Positions 1 to 12,400 of a stretch of DNA of 64,000 nucleotides are shown here, piece by piece. Position 1 is the stretch's first letter. Every line of letters starts with the position of its first letter. Source of the stretch: Bugulina stolonifera (lineage: Eukaryota; Bryozoa; Gymnolaemata; Cheilostomatida; Bugulidae); contig OW285193.1 in the NCBI GenBank assembly GCA_935421135.1, forward strand, positions 12,200,099 through 12,264,098, written 5' to 3'. Below the pieces are notes generated by a model, which was not told where the DNA came from, did not search any database, and was given only the letters and a program-made list of their open reading frames with translations. The position numbers and the translations under genes were made by a program.

Positions 1-459
1 AAAATTCTTTGAGTGATTGAGAGAGTTTTATCAGATCAGTATGTTCTTGGGTGTAGAAATAGGTTTAGTTACAAATTTATATTTGGGAGTGAAAATAATT
101 GTAAAGGTCATACTGGGAAATAGTGAAGGTGAAGTCCATAGATACAATATAATGTTTATATTATATCTATGATGATGTCATACTGAGCAAAGTTATCAGC
201 CAATCATTTCAGGGGCCTCCAACTTCAACCACACACTAAGCTAATAGTGATAATGTTATCTATATTTATAATGGTGACCCTCAAGTGCAGCTTTACTGAT
301 AACACCTTAAAATTTGAATATTTGGTTTTTCCATTCAGATATGAAAACAACAATGTACATAAGGGGAATTCCCATAAAGGCATTTGGTACATTGTCATTA
401 TCTAATGCCAACACACTGACACACTTACAGATTAATATAGTAGATGTACTTGTACTTAC

Positions 460-3400
460 ACACTTATAGATTGGACTGCCTGACGTCTAACCCTGTAGTC
501 CCGATCTAACAAACACTTGATAAGCAGATCCTGAGGGTCTAAGGTAATAGCTGCACTTCTACCAGCTTCCAGACGCCAATTATCTACATTCTCAGCCTGA
601 ATAATAACAGGCATTAGATAACACATTATGCAAACATTATGCAACATTTCAATTTGAAAATGGTTCACCACAAAGTCTATATATACCTCAATCAGCTGTA
701 TAAGACAGTCTATAAATGCTAGCCGGTATCCCACACCAAAGAGAGGAAAGAGCTCATAACTCCCATCATCTTCATCTCTTCTATCAAACAGCTGCAGACT
801 ATTAAACAGAACAATTAGTTATACATGTCTATGTACAGCTTCACATACATATGCTTAACAGACCAGCACTAATTATTAGTTATACATGTCTATGTACAGC
901 TTCACATACATATGCTTAATAGACCAGCACTAATTATTATCGAAGAAGTGAATCACCCATATTGGAAAATACTCAATACTATGACTAAATCTACAGACAG
1001 GACATAATAGTCAGCAACCAATGTTCGGATATTAATATTCCCTGAAAGCTTAAAGTGTTAGTATACAAATTCCCATCACTTATACTTATACACCTATACT
1101 GACTGGAGTTATTTTATCTTCCTCATTGAAATGCACTATAATTCATGGAGTAGATAACTTCAAATAACATCAAGGTGAGCATGAATAATCATACAGTGAA
1201 ACTTGCTTAATTCAAACTCCAAGTGACCGCCATAATTGGTTTGAATTAGGCCTGAGTGTGAATTGTAAGATCACTTCACTTAATTGAAGTCATTATATAG
1301 TGCTCAGCAGGGACCAAGGTTAATAGTTTGAACTAACAAAATTTGTGAATTATTCGAGGCTGAATTAAGCAAGCTCCACTGTAGTTGGCAAACCAAAGTT
1401 ATTCACGGTTCTACACCACTCTGGTAAAGGAATCATTAGACAGATACATGTATTTTATATTGATCATGTTATACAATATTATATATTTTATTACAACTAC
1501 TTACATAAGGCCATTGATGATCACATAGAGTTTGCTGCCAAGGTCAACTTTCTCTTCTGCTGTCAAGTGAGGGGTGAGCGATATCTTAGGTATAAGCTTG
1601 TTGATCAGCTGCAGACATGCCACGCCCATATTAGGATCGGTATGATAACTCTCAACAAGAGCTCTACAGTGCAGACATCAGTTGTATTACTAGCTAGTTG
1701 AAGAGAGCATTTGTGCATAATAACCATAGTCCTACTGAATACCTATATGACGAGTACATTTAACTTGTATTTCCAAAGAGTTTACATAGTTTTCTTCTGT
1801 AATAAATGTAGATGTAGATGCATTATTTTCTTTTGTATTCAGCCGACCTGAAATCATGTTTGATTTCCATAACCACTGGGCGATGTATCACCCCATGACC
1901 ACATTATAATACACATATACCTGGTATGGAAGAGAAAGGTGAGAAATATGCCATGATCAGAATCTAGCCAATGGGAGAGAGCCGTCTGCATGGTGTGGAT
2001 GACTGAGCGGGCGTGACCAGGAGTGGCATCTGTACACAGTTTGGCTAGAAGAGCGATGACATCACCTCGACATTCTTTGATAGAAGAGGTAATAAACACC
2101 AGTATCTCCATAGACGTTGCAATTTGATGCTGACTGGGCTTCGGTTGTGATGAGGAAGCAGCTGTGAGAAAAATACAATACAATACAATACAATAATGTT
2201 CTACATAATATGAAAATTATTGTATTCTAAAACTAAAACTAAAATCAGGGATTGTTTTACCATTATCCAACTGTTGGATGAAACCAGAAGATTGCATTGG
2301 GGTAACGAAATCATCATCCATACTACTGTGACGGGAAGCTGAGGATGACACACTGCTTTGACTGAGAGGTGTACAGCTCTCCATAAGCTACAAAGTACAT
2401 TGGGGTACAAGTAACACACTGTAAGCACTGTAAGCACTGTAAGCACAGTGAGCATGCAGTCAACAATCCTACTCTAACCAACTATCATAGCTGAGCTGAA
2501 TACATACGAGTATATTTGTATTCTAATTTAATAGCCTCAACAGCAGAAGTTGAGGCAGTCATACAACAAAGTATCCTTTAAATATATGATAGGATAACCC
2601 CCAAGATTGCTATGGGCACTTTTTCTCATGTGACTACCTTTCGATTGATTTGAACATCAAAGCATAAACTCTTGGATTTAGACAGAGACAAGTTGATAAT
2701 AAAAAAATCTTTTTAGAAAACTTGTTAACTTAAAACAGACATTGTAGGTAATTAATACTTTAGATTGGTGACAGTATCAGATGAAGGGGACTTTATTAGA
2801 GAGGTCATCAGTGCATATGAATTATACTTACTACATTTATATGAGAAACAACAGATAGACTCAATTTCTTCATATCATCTGCACAGTGTTTAAAGAGGAT
2901 GTCAGAGTTTGTAGAGGTCATTGAAAGAAGTTTAAAGAGCAAGTTTTCCAAACCTCCGTCCCTCTGCCTTATCTTCAATATGATATAATCCACTGTGCCA
3001 GTACAGAGAGCCTACAATGTGTTCAAATATGACTTAGTAATACTAGCACTTGGCCAGAAGCTTCTACTAACCATTCTGAATTGAAAAATTCTAGTTAGCA
3101 ATAACTATATCATATAGCCTATCGTAAAAGAAACCCTTTTGGGGGGAACTTATATGTCCTTGACGAAATGCAGGCGAAGTCAGAGTCTACATGAATTAAT
3201 TTAGCCTGTTGAGTTTAAAGCATAAACAACCAAAGGCAAAATCAATAACATGAGCCACATCAAATGACTTAATGCTTTTAGTATTACCGTACAAACGTCA
3301 TGGCGATGCTACCTGAACTTATTTTCAACTGCCATCCCTAACCAGACAACAATCTGAACAAAACTGACAAACTGATCAAACTGACTAAATGTATCGTATA

Positions 3401-6400
3401 TTAGAACGTGCCTGTATAGAAGGTAAAACGTCCTTGAGAAGCTCTCCAGGTTTACAGATACCAAAGAATGTGACTAACATCTCCAGCAGCCACACACAAT
3501 CCTCAATGTAAGAAGACTACAACAGACACGTCATGGAAAGAGAATATACACAACTATAACAGCCAAAGAATTAAACCTCCACTTCATTGCATTAGTTTTC
3601 AGAAATAAAATATTATAAATAAATAGATTTTTGGAGCAAATAAACCTGTCCTTTGACAGACAATACCCTTTCTACCATAACTTACAGCAATGTCTGGCAG
3701 GCCAAGCAGACCACAGAAGAGGTTTGTTTTCTCTTTCAACAAAGAAGCAACCTTAGCAGCGACAGGCTGTAGCGTAGTGAGTTCTGTAGAACTGTTTTCA
3801 GAAGCATGAGTCGAAAACAATTTAAATTTCATGGAGTTATACAATTCCTTGACTTGTGAGATGCTGTCTCCAACAAGGTTAGTCGTCTCTTTGATGGACA
3901 GGTCAACGGGTTCTAAAGAAAATAGTAATTTTAAGTAGTTTCACTTCACCTTAACAATGTAATTTCAAAATATTTACAGATATCGGAGTTTTCAAAGATA
4001 CAGGACCAAATAGCTACATTTACATGTACATGTATATACTCACGGGGCAAATCTTGAGATTGTAAAGTAACAACCAAGCATTTAATATTTTAAAAGCAAT
4101 TTATCACAATGAAGGAATAATACATCTCCCAAGATATATTAAGAGTGTTTTCGCATTATTAGAAAAAGACGTTCAGTCATCCCAAATTTAGAGTATAGAC
4201 TGTAATAAAAAGTTGGTAACAATTTACATGTAAGTTATTATGAAGACCATTGAAGATATTCAAAAACATACTGTATTATTGTAATGGTTTCTGTGATTTG
4301 GTGCGGTCGTCCTTGGACGACTATCGACCCAGAAATGAAGTGCCTATGAGTGGTAATAGGACTTCGCATTACATGAAAGATCGAGCGGTCTCAGTAGCCC
4401 AAATACTACCAAAGACGACCCATCTGATCTCAAGTCCGACCTTCAGACTATACTATGAAAGAGAGTAGTTCGACCTAGTAGGCGGTTCGCTAAGCGAAGG
4501 ACCTATAAGCAGAAGAGAGAGTCTCTGTATCAAGTATAGATGTGTCTTTATTGAAAGCCAAGTGAAGACTGAGACAATGAACAGTAAAACAATGCCCTTT
4601 ATATAGTATAAGGACTTCCGGCCGACGTGACGTCGGGAAAAGACGACGTGTGGTCGTCCGGAAGTTGCGCAACAAGATGGCCGCCGGAAACCTGACGGCC
4701 GACCCAAAATAGGTCGGGTTTTACAAAAGTTGCTTAAAATGGTCCAATTCATGTACAAAATAAATATCAAGGGATTCTGAGAGGTCGGGCCTCTGTACAT
4801 GGGTATAAAAGATAGTATACGAACACTAATTATGAGAGTGTGAGTGTCAGATAAGTAGTGCTATAGCAACTACTGAACACTTAAGGTGTGATGGAGCTTA
4901 GTCCGGGAGTTGGAGTCGTATACAAATGTCCTGTACCATCACATAGCCCCCCGATCCTTGGCGCTATCTCTTCGAGAGTGTCTAAGGATCTGCTCCGTGA
5001 GCCGTTGGTGGAGGGATATTTCGTCTTGTACGGCTTCTGTCTGCTGGACTATAGTGAGCCGGTCTCTAGTGTGCGAGTGAAGAAGTCTCTGTTGGAGTAT
5101 GTGCAATTGGTGCCTCAGGCGTCCGAGACGATTGCTTAAAGTAGCACACAATCGTTCTCTCTCCTTCTGGAATTCGGCTATAGGTGTGCGGGATTCAAGA
5201 GTCTTCTTTGTGTGTTTAGTATCTGGAGGGCTGGTTGACAATGGGACGATCCTATCTGATCTGGATCTGGCTTTAGGCGGCCGGGGCCGACGCTTGGGTA
5301 TGTCGTAAGTATCAGTCCCTCTGTGGTCCAAGGCTGGAGGGTCCATACGAGTCTGTGGTCGCTTTGGACTGCCGAGTCCCTCCCAGGGCGACTTTCTTTG
5401 ACTTGTTTTCTTTGGGGCAGGAGGAGGTGTCAGTCGCACTACTGCTGCTCTGGCTTCAGCTTCTGGTGGAGCTGGTATAGTGAAAGGTTTTGGTCCTACG
5501 TCTGCTGGGATACATGAGGGGTAGGCAACCCTCTTGTCTAGCTTCATCGCCTTGAGGAAAAGCTGGAACATGTGGGAATCCACTTCATATTGGATGGCTC
5601 CGTGGCCTGTCTGGTCTTGATGCCGATAGACAGTCTCTGCATCACGGGCGCTGACTCCACAGGAACAGAAGAACTGGGTAAAGTGTTGGCGTGTGTGAGC
5701 CTTGATGATGTTCTCCGTCCCTTCTAGCCTACATAGTCGACAATAGGAATGCCTTCCTTTACATCGGGCTGTCCGACGTATATCACTACTGGTCCGTGGA
5801 GAGATCCAGCAAAGTTGAGACTGCGGCATTGGCGTCTCTGGAGAGGTCTCTATAAGAGAAATTGTAGATACAAGAGGTTGATCATTTGAATTATCAATGT
5901 TTGCGTAGGCCGAGTCGTCTTCGCCATCCGACTCAGTCATACTGTGTACAGTATCATTGGAGTGTGTATGCGTGTCCGAGGTCGTCCCGGAGGGGAGGCG
6001 GTGCATGTCCGAGTCGGTTAGAACGGCATCGTCCTGAGGTACCGAAGGTACTCCAGTGTGACCCGACCCGACTGGCACGACCTCATCCCTCGAGGAGTTC
6101 CCGAGATCAGCATATAAGTCGTCGTCCAAGAGCGACGGTATCTCGTCCAAGTCTATTGGCTCACCTGGCAAGTCCATGAATAGGCCGACTAGGGAGGACA
6201 CTGCCCTCGTCGATAAGTCTTGAGTAGAGTGCTCTGTTGTCCGACTAGGTGTTGACCGAGTGGTGGTGTTGAAGGTACTGGGGAATCCATCTGAATCCTG
6301 GCCTTTTATAGGTGTGGGGGCTGCCCTGGTTCTCCTTGTGGTGTGCGACGTTATGTCTGCAACAGTGGGCTTCTCACCATGTAGTAGCGCTACGTTGCGG

Positions 6401-9400
6401 CGGAAGTGCACTTGTCTGACCCCGGTTGTTAGATCTATTTTGATCTCAAGGTTGTCTGGGTCACTGGATCTGTCTGTTGAAGTGGAGAGTAAACACGGGC
6501 CTGGCCGTGTCGGCCTATGACAGGTAGTCGTCTGGGCAGCCCATTTGTGGTGAATTCTTTCTAGTACAACCTCTGGAGGTCGGCCTCGCTTCCACCGGGC
6601 CTTCCTCCTGTATGGTAGGGGTCTGTGTTCCCTAGTGTAGGGCGTAAGCATCCGGACATAGAGGGGTCCACCTTTCAAACCTCTGCCCCAGTCGGGCGGC
6701 GGGAATATCGGGTGCTGGAAATAGTCGACAGCACCTTCCTCGAGGCGGTTTGCGCCTTGTCTACGTTCCTGGATACGTGGCTTCTTAGCCTGTCGGCCCT
6801 GGTCCTCGACTTGCCTCTTTTTCTTCGCTGTTCCTCCCTCGGCTTCTAGCCCCCCTATCGGGTAGCTAGGGCGTCGGCATTGTTCATCGACGCCATGCGG
6901 AGTTGTACTGGGCGGTAGTGATCCTTTTCCTCCCTCGGCCCTGGATCCTCTGTGGGGGTATCCTTGACGTCGGCATTGATCATCAACGTCGGGCCATGGT
7001 GTACTAAGTGATGAGTTTCCCGTTCCTCCCTCAGCCTTGGATCCTCTGTGGGGGTATCCTTGACGTCGGCATTGATCATCAACATCGGGCAATGGTGTAC
7101 TAGGTACTGGTTTATCCGTTCCTTCCTCGGCTCTTGGTCCTCTGTGTGGGTGTCCAGGAGGTCGGCATGAGTCATCGACGTCGGGCGGAGGTGTACTAGG
7201 CTTCATCTCAGGCATCGTCCTCAATGTATAAAGGCTTCCCGTTCTATTGACACACGGCCATTGATCTCGGCTGGTGTATACCTTAGCGGTATGGCAATTT
7301 ACAGAACACTTGTGCTTGGTCAGGTAGGGCATCCCTAGGACGCCATCTTCTGGTATGGAGCCGATGAGGAACAATTCTTGGCTGAAGGTGCGACCGACTA
7401 CCATAGGTAGTTTCACCATTCCCTCGAACTTCAGAGTCGAGCCGTCGGCCATCTTGCCATACGGCTGACTTACTGGTAGGACCTCTAGGTCGGGTCTCTG
7501 CAGCTTCTTCAGAATGCGAGGTGATATCAGGTTGGTCGTGCAGCCCGTGTCCAAGAGTAGGGTTACGTCTTGGCTACATAGTCTTCCTTGTATGTACAGG
7601 CTAGGTACATGTGGCTTCACATATGTCACTGGAGTTACTGTTTTAGAAGGGGGGTCGGCCTTGCCGACCGGATACTTGGGACGGTCTTCCGAGATGGAAA
7701 TGTGAGAGGTGTGAGGAACTTGTGGGGCCCGAGTGCCAGCCTCTACTGTCTCGGGCCGGAGCCTTTTCCCGACTCGGGTACTTGTGGCTCTGGATGTGTG
7801 GGGGGAGTGTTCCCATAGGTCCTTTGAGGAGGGGGACCAGGCTTCTTGCTAGTCGGCCAGGAGGGTCTGTTCCGAGGTCCTGGTGCTCTGGGGGCGTCTA
7901 GTAGTCCTCGAAGTCGTCTGACTTCTTGGCTGAGTGTCTGGATGGCCTCTTTTAGGTCGTTGATCCAGGTTAGGCCAGAGTCCACTGTATTTACTTGGGG
8001 TGTCTCTGGCTCGGGTTCTGTGACTGCCCTGATTTGGTGTGCTTTACTTCCACGGGAAGGTCCCTTGACGAGCAGGAAGTCATTTCCGGCTCGGACGGCC
8101 GAGTCCACGTCTCTAGGGTTTATCGCCAGGAGGTGTCTCTGTAGGTGTCCGTCTTCAAGAGAGTTGAAGTTTTCCACAACCAATACCCGGCGATGCGCTT
8201 CGGGTAGTTCCTGGAAAGCCACGTGTACAAGTTTCTTGACTAGGGTGGCATGTTCTTGTAATGACATGCCGGGATCTTTCCGCAACTGTATGAGCTGGAG
8301 TCTAGCTTCTTTATCAGTTAACCCGTATCGGGCGCGTAGAGCTTCGAAGATCCCTTCTGAGGTGCCGGGTCGGCCACATTCTTGTGCCGGTCCCTTGAGG
8401 GCTTCTCTTAAGTGAAGGTACATGGCTGCCGGGCTCCAGTCGTTTGCCTCGGCTATGGTCAGGAACTGTTCTATAAAGAACTCGACGTCTCCTTGTCCGT
8501 CGAACTGTGGTGTCTTGAAAGAGGGTTGAGGCGGCTGAGGTCGAGCTACTTCTATGTACTGTCCGATTACCTCTACTAGCCGGTCTATATCGTTAGCCAT
8601 TGCTGAGTATAGATGGAGCCTCTTTAGTGAATGGGACGTGTCGTCCTCGGTTGAGTGTCTGTAGGGTGTCGGGTAGTGAGTGAAACTGGTTTGTTTTGAT
8701 AGGCCAGGTCGGCCTGGTGGTCGTACTGAGTACCGTCGATCTGTTCTGGATCCGAGGTCGGTCTTTGATTGAAGATCCGGCGTAGGTCGGGCTACATCCA
8801 GCGGAACCACGAGAATTATCGGTGCACTTTAGCGCTTGTCACCTTCTCGTACCCAAGGTTCCCGGGTCCGAGTCCTAAATCGCCTTAGAAGTGTTGAAGA
8901 ATGAGGTCGGTCGGGTTACCCGAGGCCGAGGTCACCTTCCTTCGCTTCGTATCGTAAGAGTACGACCTTAGAATCCCACCGCTGCCACCAATGTAATGGT
9001 TTCTGTGATTTGGTGCGGTCGTCCTTGGACGACTATCGACCCAGAAATGAAGTGCCTATGAGTGGTAATAGGACTTCGCATTACATGAAAGATCGAGCGG
9101 TCTCAGTAGCCCAAATACTACCAAAGACGACCCATCTGATCTCAAGTCCGACCTTCAGACTATACTATGAAAGAGAGTAGTTCGACCTAGTAGGCGGTTC
9201 GCTAAGCGAAGGACCTATAAGCAGAAGAGAGAGTCTCTGTATCAAGTATAGATGTGTCTTTATTGAAAGCCAAGTGAAGACTGAGACAATGAACAGTAAA
9301 ACAATGCCCTTTATATAGTATAAGGACTTCCGGCCGACGTGACGTCGGGAAAAGACGACGTGTGGTCGTCCGGAAGTTGCGCAACAAGATGGCCGCCGGA

Positions 9401-12400
9401 AGCCCGACGGCCGACCCAAAATAGGTCGGGTTTTACAAAAGTTGCTTAAAATGGTCCAATTCATGTACAAAATAAATATCAAGGGATTCTGAGAGGTCGG
9501 GCCTCTGTACATGGGTATAAAAGGCATTAAAAGACTTAGTAACATTCATGTAGTTATATACAATTATATAGTGGAACAATACATGAATAAGTAGTGAGTA
9601 TTAGCACATAGAGACATGTATATAGACAGTAATTAATGGTTTAGACATGCAATACAGTCCAAGATAAGTATACGAACACTAATTATGAGAGTGTGAGTGT
9701 CAGATGAGTAATGCTGTAACAACTACTAGGCACTTAGGGTGCGGTGGAGCTTAGTCCGGGAGTTGGAGTCGTATACAAATGTCCTGTACCATCACATTAT
9801 TGTATTTCACAAAGATAAACAATACTAACTGGCAAATTCAGTTATGATATAATGTGTTTACCTTTACAAACTATAGCTGCCATCAGCTGACCAAACAACA
9901 CTGGTGACACTGTCTCGGTAGAAGAAACAACTCTATATAGACCCTCATCGTCCTCTTGGATCTGCAGAAGCTGATTGGCCAGCCATGTGTGCTGCCAATG
10001 TTCTTGAGGCTTCAAGGCAGGTGCTTGGAACTCTATTTCCATCTCAGATGATGTTAGGATAGGACATAGCCCCAGCTCATATCTTGAAAGGTAGCATACC
10101 AGCCACTTTAGTGCATCCGTGGACTGTGGGCTAGCTATGGAGTGTTTGATTAAACTAAAAAAAGGTTGCACAAATTACATCAGTCATTATGCTTTAGTGG
10201 GTCTCAGCAGGTAAAAGAGAACAATTTTTCACATACAGCATAACTATATTATACTACTACTTAGGTAAACACTATGCCGTGGTAGCCTACTTATAATGTT
10301 GATGACAAGCCATCAACAGTATGAAATAACTTTGTCATTTATTACATTTTGTCTTAGCAAAACATACACAGCATATTACATGACTAGCTTTCTTCTAGTA
10401 CATGTATTTGTATAACCTCACAGAGGAAGATGAATCATTATCATGGGTTTTACCTGACTAGCTGAGCCTGATCCAACTGCTTGCCTAGTTTTATCAGAAT
10501 GGTAAGTAAGCTATAGAACTCCGAGATCTTCCTTTCTACCAGACTGAAAGATCAGAAGACAATGCAACTATCAGTTAAGCATTACATAACATGTTACCAA
10601 CACTCAGGTAGTGTACCAGTTCATTTTGGTACAGACAGTAAATTGAACAATCTGTGAACATCTTCCACTGAATACAAAATTCTAACTATTATTAAGAATT
10701 GACAAAGTCAAATTTCAAATAATTAAATTTAAAATAAAAAAAGTTTGAAACCTCCCCGTCAAGGTTTATCCATTACATTTTTTCCTATACAAGAAAATAT
10801 TTTATACTAAAATTATCTCAAGCCTGTCTATAACAAATATGATATACTTTTGTTGCGTCCGAAAAAGGAACAAAAAATGAGAAGTTATTCCTCTGATTTT
10901 GTAACTAATTTAATAATTTTCAACTTCAATAACCATCACAATTACAAATCAATGACACAAAATGACTACAATCCTTGCATAATCAAACACCAATCCCTGA
11001 TAGACATTTAGATCAACGTCAATCAAATACTCACCTGATAGAGTAGGCAACAACTTTTCTCCACAGTTTGTCATGTGCCGCAGCTAGTAACCTGGATTGC
11101 GTAGCCAACACACATAGACAACCATGAACTTCCACTAACACTGTTGGTCTACAATTATAAATCAAGGCCGTTACTAGCAGTCTCACATATCAGCCATAAC
11201 CAACACAGGTCATTGCACAGGTCATTGCACAGGTCAAATTAAAGTTATACTATCAAACCAGTTTTCCATCAGTAGCAATGTACAAGTACACTGAAAGTTT
11301 CTCAATACAGCAAAACATTTATATAATATACAAATCACTGATTTCTGTTTTCTTTTAGTTTGAATAAATCTTTAACTGTTTTTATCCAGAATCCTAGAAA
11401 CTCGTCATAGAAATAATTATTAAAACTACAAATTTTAATTGATACAAGTAAAACAGTACATCACATATTTCTTGTGCATTTAAAATGGGTAGCGTGGTGC
11501 TCCGTGCTAAATATCTCTTCTACACCGTGCATGCATTTCCATCATTCATGAAGTATTGGTAGACAAAAGCAGTTTCTACAGGGAACTCATAACAATTGAT
11601 ACAAAATTTTACAGATCACAACTACACATTACATAGCGTAAATATAAAAAGTGTAGGTAACCAGAATAATAATAAGGTGACCTATATAGAATGTGAACAC
11701 AATAACTGATATAAGTCGTTTAAGAAAACTCACCAATTTTAAGAAGTTTATAGAAGGGGTCAAAACTAAATTGAAATTGAATACTTAAAAATTTGTGTAA
11801 CAAACTTCTGCAGAATACGTACACAAAGATGACTCTACATGTACACTGAGGACTTTCCTGAATTATAAACACATGATGGAAACTAAAAACATGATGACCA
11901 AATCAACTATCAAATCTTCAAGTCCCAATGCTATCAATTTAACCCTACAGTCCTTGATCAGAAATTAAAAAAATTAATTATAATGTAATAGATTCTATAG
12001 TAAATTAACGTACCGTTTTGTCTCGGCCAGTACTTTACACATAACGTTAAGAACGTCATTCAGCTGCTCATCTGAGAAGGAATTTTCAGTACTCAATTGA
12101 ACTATAACCTTGATGACTCGAATCCTGTCAAAAGAGTAGAATAAATATTACATTAACAAACTGGACATTGTAATATGATGCTATTTATAGTGTGTCACTT
12201 GTACTGTATATTGAAAAATCCACATTTGGTACACCTGTAATTAGTATGCTCATATAAACGCATGTAATTCAATTATACAAGAAACGATTATACATAGAAA
12301 CTTTGCATATAAATAAAAAGGCCACCAAATGACATCATAGTGCCATTTTCATTTGGAAAAACTCTTTGTGAACCCTTCTTTTACTGTTATTGATTTTACT

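Larger units (their letters stand above)
4280..9796 (-). mobile_element. Complete LTR retrotransposon encoding gag, protease and a novel ORF but no RT/integrase
   Basis: The element is read on the minus strand: 5' LTR 9796-8992, tRNA-Leu primer-binding site, gag (from 8600), a -1 frame protease plus long ORF ending at 4939, a purine-rich tract, and 3' LTR 4943-4280. The LTRs begin TG and end CA, and the element is flanked by a 4-bp direct repeat TTAT (4276-4279 and 9797-9800). Gag resembles the Ty3/gypsy retrotransposon gag fold and the protease has the LDTGCTT active site. The only long frames hold no reverse transcriptase, RNase H or integrase motif, so it should depend on a partner element for copying. 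Intact reading frames and near-identical LTR cores suggest a recent insertion. It sits in an ATM intron in the same orientation as ATM. Confidence 0.92.

Noticed and set aside
1..459. A further ATM exon at the left edge
   Set aside because: No acceptor and open frame in the needed phase could be found; treated as intron.
4453..4800. Duplicate open frames in the LTRs (also at 9165-9545)
   Set aside because: They span the U3/R promoter and poly(A) region and encode no known domain; present twice only because the LTRs are repeats.
5886..8415. Several plus-strand open frames (up to 189 codons) across the LTR element
   Set aside because: They are antisense shadows of the gag and long ORF in a GC-rich segment; the minus-strand frames carry the domains.
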